From Hymenolepis diminuta (Eukaryota; Platyhelminthes; Cestoda; Cyclophyllidea; Hymenolepididae), in the NCBI GenBank assembly GCA_900708905.1, contig CAADRB010000005.1:2261689-2325688 (forward strand): a stretch of 64,000 nucleotides of DNA, given 5' to 3'. A program made the position numbers and the translations under genes. Of the stretch, positions 11,176-24,800 are shown piece after piece; the first letter of the stretch is position 1; each line of letters starts with the position of its first letter. Under the pieces are notes generated by a model. That model was not told the DNA's origin and made no database searches. It saw nothing but the letters and a program-made list of their open reading frames with translations.

Positions 11176-12571
11176 GGCTTTTGTCTTGTATGGAGCTCGA
11201 CTGGAATTTTAGATTTGAAAGAAAATATCAGTATTATTCTACCATTTTTAGGGGAAGTTTGGGCCTAAATAGTGTTCTGCCCCAATAATACGCAGTTTTC
11301 ACATAGTTGATAAAGTAAACCTCAATAATACAGTCAAAGATTTACAGTTAATTTAATTAAAGAAATTAATTTTAAATAGTTTATCTTATTAGTCAATATG
11401 TTTAAATATGTTGAAGGGATAATACTTAACAAGTTCATTCCTTGAAAGTATTTTACATTCCTCGTAGTTAGAACATAAAAATTTTGTTTTTATCAAATCC
11501 ACTGTTCGATTTTTTTCTAAATTTTCACTTTATTGGACCCGGAGAAGAAGATTTTTTGTTTAAATCATGTAAGCAAGATTTTTCCAAGTTGACTTTCATT
11601 GTATAAAATACTTCCTAGCTCTATATTTATTCAAAAGGCAAAATTATATATAATATAGAAAGTAGCGTTTCGAACATGGTGTATGAGCCAGAGAAGTTGT
11701 TTTAATTGGATAATACAATCATCGAAATCTTCCCCTTTTCCAGGTTATTCACCGCAAATATAAGAATATATTAAATTGTATTGCCAAAGACGGATTCTTC
11801 GATTATCAATAAATTTCCAGTCAAAATCCTTTTAATGAATAGAATAGAAGAGGAATTTTACTAAACAGCTGGCGAAATTCACAGGTATTGTTAGAGGATT
11901 CGGTCTGAGGATGCTTTGTTTGCTTCTGTTCTTCGTGCAGCCAAAATTTTGAAAGACCTTTGTCAGCACATTCTAAAACATTTCGGAGATGAAAAAGGTT
12001 GTAGTTTCCTTTTAGCCCTCGGAAAATCATCAGTTTTATAACCGATTTTGGTCTGACTCTTAAAATTAGCTTTGCTGGGATCAACGCTACTTTAGTTTCC
12101 TTCTGTGAAACTGAACTATGAAATTGCAGCCATTAATTGCTTTATAAATTACATATTTACATTATTTTATACGTCTCAGTTTAAATTAAATTTCTCTCTA
12201 AGGGTATTTAATTTATGTAATAAATATCAATTAGTTAATTTAGAACAATTTTCACTATTCTGTAGTGAGCATTACATATTTGCAATAAAATTAACATATT
12301 AATAAAATTACTATTCTAATTAGTAAGCACTGCAGCCCATTTTTAATGCAAAAAGAGAGATTGTTTTATTATTATAGAGATGGATGCATAAAACAGGAAC
12401 AAAGTTGGCTCCACTAGATATTGATTAAAGTATGTATGTGCGTTTGTTAGAGACGTCTCAGTAGTATGTGGAGAACAGTCACATTAGAAGTAGTATTTCA
12501 ATAGTAATAGTGGTAGTTATAGAAAGTTATTGGGTTTGCAAACTGTAAGGAGAAGGGAGAGGAGAGTTATA

Positions 12572-12577
12572 TTTATT
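12572..12577 (-). terminator. Candidate Wnt4 polyadenylation signal
   Basis: AATAAA on the minus strand, about 280 bp downstream of the Wnt4 stop. Other minus-strand AATAAA hexamers lie at 12365-12370 and directly after the stop at 12839-12844, so the functional one cannot be chosen from sequence alone. Confidence 0.35.
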
Positions 12578-12855
12578 GGGATTGAAATGAATGACATTGT
12601 ATTTTGTCATTTCAGCGATCTTTGTAGTTAGAGAAGTATGTATATATAACATAACGTAGATATAAGTAGTATATCAAAAGAAAGGTCAAGGTTAGCGGGG
12701 GAAGGGTCAAGGATCATGTGAGAATCTGTCATTCTAATGGACAGGCCTTATTTTTACAACAAGTCGTTGGTGAAGCATGCACAGTGTATGTTTGTGATGG
12801 CCAAATTTACAGAGGTAGGAAGGGAAAACGGGATAGCATTTATTCTTTCTCATCA

Positions 12856-15800
12856 TCAGTTGCACGTAGATACTACCACAGTCTTCTCACACGTCTCACA
12901 TCTCACCTCGCAACACCAATGGAATTTGCATTTGCACTTTTCCTGTTGAATAAACACCTCTCTAAGATAATCCCGTCCACAACATAACGTCTCACAATTG
13001 TCTGGACCTTTTGAGTCAACACTACAGCGTCTTCCATATGTTCCGATACTTCCATAACGAGGATCGTGATGACAATATGACGGGGAGCGGGTGGTGTAGA
13101 TTAACTCGTTTTCCTTCGGCATTGGAAGGCCATGAATACTCCCGATGCCAACGGGTACTGGGGCCCCGGAGGATGACTGTGATTGTGTTAGGTGATTTGG
13201 TGGAGGTAATCGATGATTATAGAGAGCAGATTTTGGAACAAGTCGGTTATTGACGTAGTCCACCATAACGGCTTTTTGGAAGAGCTCTTGAAGTTGATTT
13301 CCAACTGAACGGAAGTCTGGAAGGGCTCTCCAGCATGTACGCATTTCGCAGGAACCACTTACTCCATGGCACTTGCACTTGATGTCCATTTTGTTCACTA
13401 CCGCCTACAAAAATATACTCATATAAAATCTTAAATCTACTCTACTGAATAACATTTAAGTACGAAAAATAAGGCCCACCTGGCGACCGACGTGATTATT
13501 GTGAAGGTTAGTAAGACCCAACTTCGGGTTTCTTTGTACCCGACCCTTTTCACGAGAATCGAGGAATTTTCTGGAGAATGCAGCACCGAAGTGGATATTA
13601 TCTGAACAACCAGACCATTCAAAGTTTGGTTGGCGTTCATGATCGTAGATGGTTCTATCGCATCCACAACTGTCGTGCATTCCAGAGCTGCAAGCCTTTG
13701 TCACTGCATGGGAGATGCCTGCAGAAGTAACGGCCAGTACGTAAGCCGATTCTCGAGTTCCTGCATTGAATAAAAGATGAACTATTTAGATACTTTCAGC
13801 GTTAAGGTGCAATTCAAAAAGTAATGACTTACCACTGAACAATGAATATTAAATTGTTCTATTAAGAATAAAGTCCTGTAAATCACCCCGAATTTTTGGA
13901 GCTTTACAATTTTATAAATACGGTTGAGCGTAATTTTGAAGTGAGCGCATATTTTATCGTGAGACATGAGGTAGATATTGGTAATGTATTAGATTCATCT
14001 TCTGGAATGGCAAAGTACAAGAGAAGTACGATTTAGTTCATTACTTTTGGCTACGTAAGGTTGGATAGGAGTCAGGAAACGATGTAATTATTTACTGCTT
14101 AATATTTTGACTAATAACTCGTAATAATTATTTAGAGATGATGTTAAAAAGAAAATTAAAGGTTTCTGAGTTTTTGCTGATCAAATTCTTAGAAGGGTGT
14201 TTATCGTTACTAAGACGATTTGATTACTACTGGTGGAGCAAAAATCACATGATATTTTGGTCATTCTAACTCTTTCAACACTAAATGCCAAATAAAATGA
14301 AGATCAATGCAACAAAATGGTTTGAGTAGTAAAAAAAAATTCGGATTTCAAATAGCTGAGTTTGTGGCAGGCGGTAAAAATGACAAAGAATACCGGGCTC
14401 ATTGGATGAACCAATGGAAAAGAAGAGAGACATATGCATTCATACACAACGATTGCACGCAAAGAATAAAACTATGAATTAGTAATAAGCCGCCTAAGAG
14501 TTCATTCAGAGAGACTGAATTTGTAATAATTAGAACGATAATTTGAACAAATCATCAATAGTAAATGAAGTGAATGGAGAGTCAGACATTGAATTGTGTT
14601 CGAGATCTGATACATGGTTCTCCCTCTGGTTGTTTGTTTGCACAGTATTTATCCAATGGCTAAAATGTTCTGAATATGTAAGATGGTTTTAAAATAAGGT
14701 GAAAATATTTCCCTAGAATTTTGGTTTTCTAGCTCCTCAACAGAAGACTATTTGCCATAACTAGTATGCTCAATTCTAGCAAAAAAGTCAGTAAAAGTAT
14801 GTTTTGAATAAAAAATGCTGAACCGTTATTTTAATTATGCTTTTAAAATTTGGATCGAAAATAATAAGTTTATTTACTAAAATAGCAGGTTTAAAAAATA
14901 TATTGTCCAAGTGGTTAAATATAGCCCCATTCCAGATATAGAATACCTCATTTCACTAACGTGTTTTCACTCTTCAGAAGGCACATGTTAGTGAAAATTA
15001 AGAGAAGGGTGAACTTTATGGCAATGAAAGATACCCTAATGCCATGACATTTAACTTTGCAAAATATACAGTTTTGTTTTAATCCCATCATTCTAATAAC
15101 AACCTCTCTTCATTTTTCCTCCTCCTCCACCTCCTCCTCCACTCTTGTTTACTCCCTTTGGCAGTTTTATTAATCCTCTTTCCAGGAATTTGAATTTGCT
15201 ATCTGTTGGAGTAGAAAGCAAATAGACGAGCGTAGCTTCATGATAATACATGTAATTACCTGTTCTAAGATCGATGGTCGTAAATAATGTATGTCAATAT
15301 AATATTGTATCTGTAAAATAAATTAAAAGTGCAAAATGATTCAACTTTACTTTATTGTGATAAGATCATAATTCTGTGGGTTCAATCGATTTGTTGTTTC
15401 AATAACTGTATTTGCAAATGTGGATTTTAACATTACGACAGTTGACCAGTAAACTCAATGAATAATGACTCCCAGACGCATCATTAGTGAACCACTTACC
15501 AGCACCCATTTTGAGTGGTTATAGGACCTCCCTTCTGGGAAACTGCAATTCCGTCGCCCTCTTTGCTAGCTAGATTTAACCAGTGCGTTTAACCATTCCA
15601 CTAACCGAGTGTGCGTCGCCAGACATCGAATCTGTGACCTCCGCATGCTAAGATGAGCAATTTAACGACTGCACCACCAGCGCACAGTAGGGTAAATTCT
15701 AATATTGCCCATGATAAGGCAGCAAAAAGTATAAGTTTCAATACTGTAAAATATTCTGAAATGGACGAAAAGCAAAATAAGTCGTCAAAGTGTGGAAGGG

Positions 15801-18800
15801 AAGGTGATGGTTGATCATTTGATCATAAAGTCAGGACAAAAGGAATGTTATTTTATTTGATTTATAAATGATTTTTGTTAATAATTTTTGTATTTGTTCT
15901 TTCATTTAAGTGAAACTTTTGAATCGTCGACCGAGGCCACTACAAGCTCAAGGAAGGAAGATAAATACTCAAAGATACTACCATTAAGATGCGATTACAA
16001 TTTACATAATACGTAGGATGAATTTATTCACGGATGAAAAGGTAGAAAACTACAGAAAGTAATTCCAATAATTGCATTGGTTCTTTCACCCATCATAAAA
16101 ATTTAGCTTCTCTTGAAATAAAACTTTAAACATTAGCAGTTTCTGCTGTTTTTATTTTAAAAAATACATATTAGTCACAAATAAACAAAATTCGTTTTGA
16201 TACTAACTTATAAATAATTTTAAGGATGTTATTAATGTACAAAATTAGCTTGTCCTTTGTTTTACAGTCAAAACGTCCATTTCTACTATCATTTTAATAT
16301 CAATCCATGTCCCTTCCTTCTTGGCAGAAATCGATTCATTTCCAGTGAAAAAGGGCGTAAATTAAGAGGACAACAGTGCAGCCTCGGGATTAGCAAAAAA
16401 CAACCGCCCCATAACCATGTTAGTCGAGTCGTCCACGTATATAAATGTCCTTTTTCTATATTGCTGCACTTTTCACAATTGTGAAAGTGCAAAAGAATGA
16501 CATCATTTTGACTAAATTGTTACCACCAAACAAAAATCCGTGTAAAATTCATTATTTTTATTTTAATCTAAACCAATTTTAGAGCATTCGCAGCTTTAAA
16601 TAAGTGAAAATGGCAGAAGATTTAAGCCAGAGATGAGCCGGAAGTTGAATAGGAGTTTACATTAAGATCAGGATATCAAGAATTGAAGTTTATTTGAAAT
16701 CTGATACAGTGTGCCAGGCAATCTTCTAATATCTCGAAACTCTGTTGTCATGATTTTGCCTCTTGGTTTCTAGGTGAGTTAATGTCCGCGACATTCACAG
16801 CTTGTCAACCGGTTGATTTAACTGAATGGTAAATCATGTCCTTTGATTCAGTTTTATTTTCTTGAAGCGGTGCACAGGCATATGTGACTAACAGAGAGTT
16901 TAAGCAAAATTGAGCTCACTTTTTATTAAAATTGTAATTCATTATGAATACGTTTTGCTAACGAAATAAACAAAACAGAAGGTGGTGTAACTTTCAACGA
17001 ACGTCAATCAAGGCGGAGATCATTGGTTCATTGCTCATTCCTATATGTAAACACCCGGAGGACAGAACGACCAATCACACAGGTTAATAGGTGAGTGATA
17101 GAAAAGACCCCTGAATGCTGCTCCTCAGTTTTCTTAATGGAACTGGAGACTAAACTTTGCCTAAAATATCAACTACTGATTCAGACGTAGGCTAATTACC
17201 ACTCAAAGTGGATTTCTTTCGTGATAAAAGATAAATTATAAGTGAACTTTAGATAATTTTTTGTTATTTTTTAGAGTTTTATTTTGTAAACCTTTTCAGG
17301 AAAGGTGCAATATTTTCGATAGTTAACTTCGTTCCTTTTGACTCGGACGTTCTGTTACCAGCGTTATTCAATCAAAAGTGATAAGGACCTGGATATTCAC
17401 TTACGCTGAAAATGTAAAGGAATACAAAAACAGAAACATAGGAACTAAAATAACTTCTTGCATCTAGATTACATCGCTGACATTTTTGAACCAAATTCGG
17501 ATAAAGATTTGCATATTTTAATAAAGTTTTGGTGACAAACAGAGATGAATATTCTCGACATCTCACCAGATACTTGGCTAACTTGATTTACTGAGGTATA
17601 TTACGTCAAAATCTTGTACTCATTTAGTTCGGATATCAAAGATTGTGTAATTTATCAGTATAGCGTAGCAGAGCGGAAATATAAGGAAGTATCACATTTG
17701 GGATTTTTAATCCAGTTAATCCTCAATGTGGCGTAAGGGAGTGAATTCGTCAGCGACTAGATTGATTCAACATTTCTCAAATACAAAATGTGAGGTCTTG
17801 GTACTCGAATTGTAGATACGCTCAAGGCCATGAATATTTTTCCTAAATTCCAATCGTCTAACTTCGCCGACATCGTGACAAGACAATTACGAATTTTCAT
17901 TCTTAGATGCATGTATGTCCCAACTCATGATCAAAGGAAAATAGGAAATTGAGGTCAACTGGACCCACCCCAATCTCATACATTCTCATGTAACTCCCGT
18001 CCAGAAATTGGTGAACTGGATGCCCCGAGTTGAGACCTAGGCCACAGCTGACCACTTTGTTGTTAGGCCTGGCGGCGTTTAGACAGTCGTCATTAGCAAC
18101 TTTCCCACACTACAATTTCTACAGGAATAAACGTAGACGACTATCTAGAGAAAAATAAGCGGAAGAACTCATGTATCCAGATCGTAAGAATAGTATTCTC
18201 AGCTTTAGGCTAGTAAGTTGTGAACTAACCGAGATATGGCTCTTGAATAAACTCGCCGCACATTTCTAAGCTTTTGCAAGTTATATTGTAAAATAGTGTA
18301 ATTTCTTATATAATGCTATCAGAGACAAAGAAATGCGTCCGCGAAACTAATCGTTAATGCTAGGAAGCTAAAAATCTGAGGGCATGCATTTCTTCTAATC
18401 TTCGGCTGGATTACTGAAGTTAATGATGAATAAATGAAGTTCACAAATACTGCTCAAAACTGTATTAGAATACCGCTCAGAATACTTGCTGTTGTCATCA
18501 GTTAGATGGAATGTATCTCCATTATAATTGACTCTCCATAAATTTCTAACATTTTATTTCTCAATCCCTATTTAACTTCGTTTTTAGTTAATTAAGACCA
18601 AATAGGTGAAAATTATCATCCTCAGTCACTTCAATCCTCACTGAATCTACTCACTTTTCTTAACTCAAAGCTTGGATAGGTTGATAGAACCGGGGCGGTT
18701 ACTGAGAGTAGCGGGTTATAGGTGATGGGGGGCCAACTTTCTCTAAGTGAAAGAATAAAGTATGTCATTTTCGAATGCTCAAAATCAAACAAAAAATATG

Positions 18801-21800
18801 CATGATTTATGCATTACTCCTGAATATGAATATCAGCTTCAGATCCTAAGGAACAATTATGATCTGAGTACGGAATGTCAATTAAACAATAAATGCAAAT
18901 TTCTTCACAACATTTCCTGGTTAAAGTTTAATTTGCTAGTTCAATTAATATTCTTAATAATAAAAATCCATCGTTTTTATGTTACTGACGAATGGTAGTC
19001 GAAAATTTCGAAATATTTACAGTTGAATAGACGTAATCTAATTGAAACCTCCCGCATTCGTTCGTAATCACCTGAGGTCACTTAAGGGAGGAAGTGAAAA
19101 TTCATATGAATGAGAAGTGAAGAAAAATCTCTTCTACATATATCGCAAAGTGCCTGGGAAGTTTTACTGAGAAAAGGGAAAGTTTTAATACATTTTATCT
19201 CCTGTAAATGACTCATTCGAAAATTCGGGACTACTACATGTTGCCTAAGTGAGTGTTCGAACTTTTTCTCCCCATTTCTTATTTATCTTCCAGCATTTTT
19301 CTCGAATCCGATGCCATCAACTGGATTTCTTATAGCATTTAGAATGTTTAGTTATAAATAAAAAGATTCATTTTTTTCATTTATGGTAGAATATTTAGAA
19401 ATAAATTAAAAATGTTAAATGTTGCAGGAGATGGGGATTTTATGGTTTAATAAATAGCATTTCTTTCACATTTGAAAAGGGCGTGGATGAGCGATTGAGT
19501 AGAAACTTCATTTAAACACCTTCCGATATTGTAATGGTGAAGAACAGTGCAATATGAAGGCAATGATATACATTACAGAAGAATAAGCTTAAGTGGAGGC
19601 AAAGATACTCCAGATATGTAATGCATAACACATGACCACTTATTCTAAACCAGGATCCGGTCGGTTTGAGAAACGGCAAATTCCTTATGTTTAGTCTTTT
19701 CATGGTCCCATCAAATATGAAAAACGTTTAATAATTAAATCATTTGGAAATGGAAATATGGAGGAACATTTTGGTTATAAAGCTGATCGTTGTGCTATCT
19801 AAAGGGTGATTTTGCATTTTCAAGTCTGTTATTTCTTGAAAATCTATCCCTGGGGAGTTCTTTAAGTGAGAAGATTACTATTCCCAGTAGATTTATATTA
19901 AAAATTAGCCTGAACCTCTGAAACCATAATTTGAAATAATAATTTTTGGTATCAATACTTCAGACCAGTTTGGGTCTAGGTGGGACTCGAACAAAGAGAA
20001 TTATACTTGCTACAAGTGACTGTAGAAATTTCCTATCAAAATGACAGAATCCGTAACAAACTTGAACAATATCAAAACCGCATTTTTTCCAGAAAGTGCC
20101 TTCGATAGACTTAGAGAAGAATTTAAGGACTGATGATAGAATCTAAGCGGTTTTGAGTCAAACTCTTTACCAAGAGTTTTTCCTCTTCATTTTTCTCTCA
20201 TAAAGGGTGAATCTTGGCATTGACAGGTATCTCAGTACCCATACCTACCGTCGAGTTTGAAACTTAGTTTTTGTTCATCGTGGTCGGTAGAAATCTATAC
20301 GACAGTAATTTTTTTATATGAAACTGAGAAAAGGAAGCCGTATATTTTGTCCCTATCGTAACATTCTCGTTTTAAGTTCCAGCTAGAAATGTAAGCTTAC
20401 ATCCGCATAACGTAAACGAGAAAAGCCCAAATTAGATGGGAAATAAAAATATGAATAGGAAAGTTTAATTTAATTTAAGAGAAATTTCATCAAAGAATGA
20501 AAATGAGAACTACTTAAATAAGCTAATAAAGGCAGACATTTGCTTTATATAAGATGGTTTTACAATGAATTTATTAGCTTTCTAGGTCATTACGTATCAA
20601 TGTGATCTAAATCCAGAAAAATGACCTAATTGCATTATACAGATAAAAGTTGATAACAGTATACTTAATAAAACTGGTTAAATTGTACCAACAAAATCTA
20701 CCGTGAAGAGGCATCGGGACTTCATCAGTTTTCTAAATGGTTTAGTTGGGACGCCTTTGATACCTTCAACACTAGCAATGATTTTCAAAAGTGCTCAAAT
20801 AAACCTAAAAATTTACTTGAAAAGAACTTTAAAATAACTAAGAAACGGTGCAAATTAACAGACCTTAAACCACAAAAAGGTAGGCTCCACTGGTCATTCT
20901 CTCATCATATTATCAGATCCCGACCTCTCAGTACAATTTTCAAATTGACAGTGGATATTATTAGAAAAATACATATGTGGATTTTGTTTTATGTGCCTTT
21001 AAACGGTAAGTCCAAACAGATAATCAGTATTCGGAGAATTGTCAGATGAAATGTATTTTCAACCTATCACTGTTAGCCTGAAACTGGAATTCTTAATGGC
21101 CAATGCGTCTTTCAAATTTTAACCAACCATTTTTTTCTAATAAATGTTTGGTCTTTAGTCCACCAGCCAGTATTTTACAAAATGCAACATTTCTTACCCA
21201 ATTAGAATTTAATCCAACAGGAAAGATTTTAATTTCAATCAAAATTATATTCTGCATTCAAGAATTCATTTCGAAGGAAGTGTGAAGAAAATAGAATCCA
21301 GAAGATAGGAAAAGGGACCAAATTTTCAAATTTCTCTGAAAATGCTATTAATCATTCATGTGAACATATTCAGGTACATCTATTTTCCCTACCAGATGTT
21401 TTTATTCTCCCATGTGTAACTCAGAGATAAACAAAATGCTTCAAAATTCCTTATAATAAAATCAGGTTTAAAGTTAGGAAAATAATTCCGCTATATTCAG
21501 TCAGAGGAAGTTAGTGGAAGCACAAAATCTAATTTGAGAATTTAATTACCTCAACATCTCTAAGAAACAAATCAAATTACCGGTTATTTCATGACAAATA
21601 TTACTAAATCTCAGATGTTTGCGAAGCAAAGGAATTACTTAAAGAGCCTTTTACAGAGTTTTCTAATAGAGCATCATAAAGCGTGTGCGATAGGTTAATT
21701 GCGGCGAAGGCTGGAAGTCTATAATCGGTTCTAACTAAAACATTACAAGAGTCGCCTTGGATAGGGAAAAGATATCCTGAAATCTCACTTACTGGAAACT

Positions 21801-24800
21801 CACTTTCTACCTCCACCATTTATGTTGATCAGAATTAATCAAAAGTATTTGGTAATCTACGTCACTGGATGTGCACTGAAGAGCCGTAATCTCGTCCCCT
21901 CTCCCTAAATGAATGTGTACGTGGACTAAAAAAGGGGATCATGAGAAATTTGCATATCTTATAGGTTAGATCTCATTTTGAAATACCGCCCTTTTGTAAC
22001 CAAACACAAAAAAACTATAATCAGTGTTAAATTCCGAAAGATTTGTGCCTTGTTAAATACCCCGCCACTACAAAGAACTGAACTTAATTGGAGATATTGG
22101 AGACATCTGTAAGAGTTTGGAATCATCCAGCATTGATAAAAAAATTTTATATTTCCCACTTTTTCTCTTTGCTCTTCAAAGACTAGTGGGGTACGGAATG
22201 AATGAAATTATGTTAGAATGGGAAGAAACTTAATAAAGTTGAAATTTTCTCTTTTAAAACTTGTTTCTTGAAGATATAGCACTAACATAAGGTAAATTAT
22301 ATCAAATTTAGCCGTATAAAATTAATTTCCATCAAAATTTTGGCCCTTTTTGAATGACAAACTTATTCAGTCGAACAATCTTTTCAAATTAAATGTGTTC
22401 TAGCCAATGCGTTACGCTGATTGGTAAGATCCCGGGATAAGAAGGATCAACAATATTAAGATAGCTTACATAATAAAAATGAGTTAATCAAAACTCTGAG
22501 TTTCGAAAACAAACACTCACTCAAGAAACTGGGGAATCTTATACCACTGAGGCATAACATAGTGATAGATGGACAACCCCAAACAGAGTACGACGCGGTT
22601 AAAGCCTAGAGGTTGTTTTCCATTTGTAGTGATTCATTTCACCTCTCTCTTCATTGAAATATCCAATTTTCCCCCAGTTTAACCATTCTCGCAATTATAA
22701 ATTGCAAAATATTTGCATTAGCTTTATAAACGCTAGTAGAAATCACTTCTAAACGAAGGCTAAATAGGAACAATTTTCAATCTGTTTAATCAGACTTTTG
22801 AGCAGGACAAGGTGAAAGAACTTTCAGCACGACAAATGTGTCGCCATTTCATCCTTGTAAATCGAAGCTTTTCCTTGTGGTGTTTTATTTATTGACTGTA
22901 CTTTGTCCTCAAGATATTTTGCATAAAGTACTTGAGGGCTGCGGCTCAGACTTAGATGCCTTTGTGTGGAAATTACCTTAAATGCATGTTTTCGAGAAAC
23001 AGTGTTTGCAATAGGATACATATTTTTGTTAAAATGCATATTTTGTTATAATTTGTTTGACAGTTGCATAAAGTCCAAAAAGTGATGAGGTGATGCTTGA
23101 CCTAATTTTAGACTTACAGAAATCGATGCAGGAGAGTTAAGAGCTGTCATTTGAAACCCATATAACAGATCATATGACGAAGACTCTATCAATTTAAGAA
23201 ACATTAGGGCAAGGTTTATGAAATATCCAACTTTCAAAAAAATCTGATTTAATGTGTCATTTTCATCTCCTTTTCTATAAAATCATTTGATTTTTAACAT
23301 GAACTTCGATATTGGTTCAAAGGGACTAAAATTGTTAAATTTTCAGATCGTATTTAAATGTTTCATTTTTAGGGACGGCGATTATATCATAAACATTCTT
23401 ATTTTACATAATATTCATAAATACCATTAATTGTCCATCAGAAAAAGAAATAAATTTATGTTCTAAGCCAGAAGCCAAATCGGGGAGACATTATTAAAAG
23501 GAAAAGCGATCATAGATCACCCTGTCTCGTAGATAGTTCATTCGGCTCTATCTGTAAATTTTCTGATGCACCTAGCGTATGGTACATAAATAGGCACCCA
23601 AACCCCTACATACGTGCATTTGATGCGTGTCCACAACGGGGCCAAACAGAACGACATACTGGTCTCAGGGGAGGAGGAGAAAAGGGGTAACCGAGAGAGG
23701 TACTAGCGAGAAAGGAAAGGGGTGGGAGAATGTGGACGTACATATGTTTGAACGCGTACATAGTCCCAAAACGACATTTAATGAATTCTCCCTCTCTCAC
23801 TCTCTCCTAGGCTTTCTCTTCCCCAGCATAGAAGCTTCGGTGTAAACAGCCCGTATGCACACATATTTTCAGAAAAAACTCCCCATCATTTGCTATTCTG
23901 CACTAACTCTACTTCCCCTCGCTCTTCAACTTGTTCATTCCTTCCGACCAGTATTGAAAAACCAATCCTAGGGTCAAAAAATGGACACTTGTGATTGATG
24001 ACCAGTTGTGAAGCTAAGTGGATGAAGGCAATTCCTGCTTTCTCTGTGTGCTTGCGAGAAAATTGGAGAAAATGCCGAAAATGACATTAGGAACGTGAAA
24101 GATACCAAACCAACCCGGTTTGAGGATTATTACTTTTAAAACTGAATCACTTTTGCGCATTTATGAGAAAGAATTGCAAGATTGCCCGTTTTAAAAATGC
24201 GCCTTTCGGAATATCCGCAAATCCTGCAAGATATAGTCACTTTGTTTATTCTTTATTTCGTAATATAAAAGGAAATTGTTAGCGGATGTGTAATTGAGGG
24301 AGGTACTTGAAGGATAGATATAACAGAGTTCAACATTTTTAATTGCTTTATTCATAGAAGTTGGATAGAATTAATTGATCATTAGAGCTCCATCTGACTG
24401 AATTTCAGTGATCTCTTCTATGCTTAAAATGTCGTCTCTAGCCTCATCTATCAGCTCATGATTATAAAACGCAAATGACTCAAAGTGGTATAGCTCACTC
24501 CTTAACTGAATCAGATAGTCAACGAGTTCTGAACATTGCGTACAAGAATTTACTTAGAAATCCAGGGATCAAGTAATTGTGGTTGGGCTTTTGCACATCT
24601 GGATAACTTCAAAATGCGTCACACAATAATGAGCAAGTGGACAGCTCAATGATTCCCTACTTCGAATGAAGTAAGATTTTTGATAACATGACTTCATTAT
24701 TTTCTAATATCCGATCCCCTAAGTTGCGATTTCAAGTGCTTATATGGTGCCTCCTGATTAAAACATGTAACAAATTTTCTGCGCTACCACGATAATCATA

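Larger units (their letters stand above)
7750..12850. other. Intergenic region between PPEF and Wnt4
   Basis: About 5 kb between the plus-strand PPEF end and the minus-strand Wnt4 stop. It contains repeat A copy 2 (7945-8475), an (ATT)n microsatellite at 10329-10349 and a possible small minus-strand open frame at 10864-11175. A splice-acceptor-like TCTTCAATTTGTAG ends at 8809 and another, AATTATTTGTAG, near 10540. Either could begin a last PPEF exon, but neither yields a recognisable protein tail. Confidence 0.5.

Noticed and set aside
11821..12084. 88-codon minus-strand open frame near the small hypothetical frame at 10.9 kb
   Set aside because: Lys-rich with no recognisable motif, and not linked by phase-matched splice sites to its neighbour.
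12718..13253. Plus-strand open frames across Wnt4 exon 3
   Set aside because: They are antisense shadows of the Wnt4 C-terminal exon.
23606..23845. Overlapping open frames on both strands in Wnt4 intron 1
   Set aside because: Both arise from a low-complexity purine/pyrimidine block; the peptides have no protein-like order.
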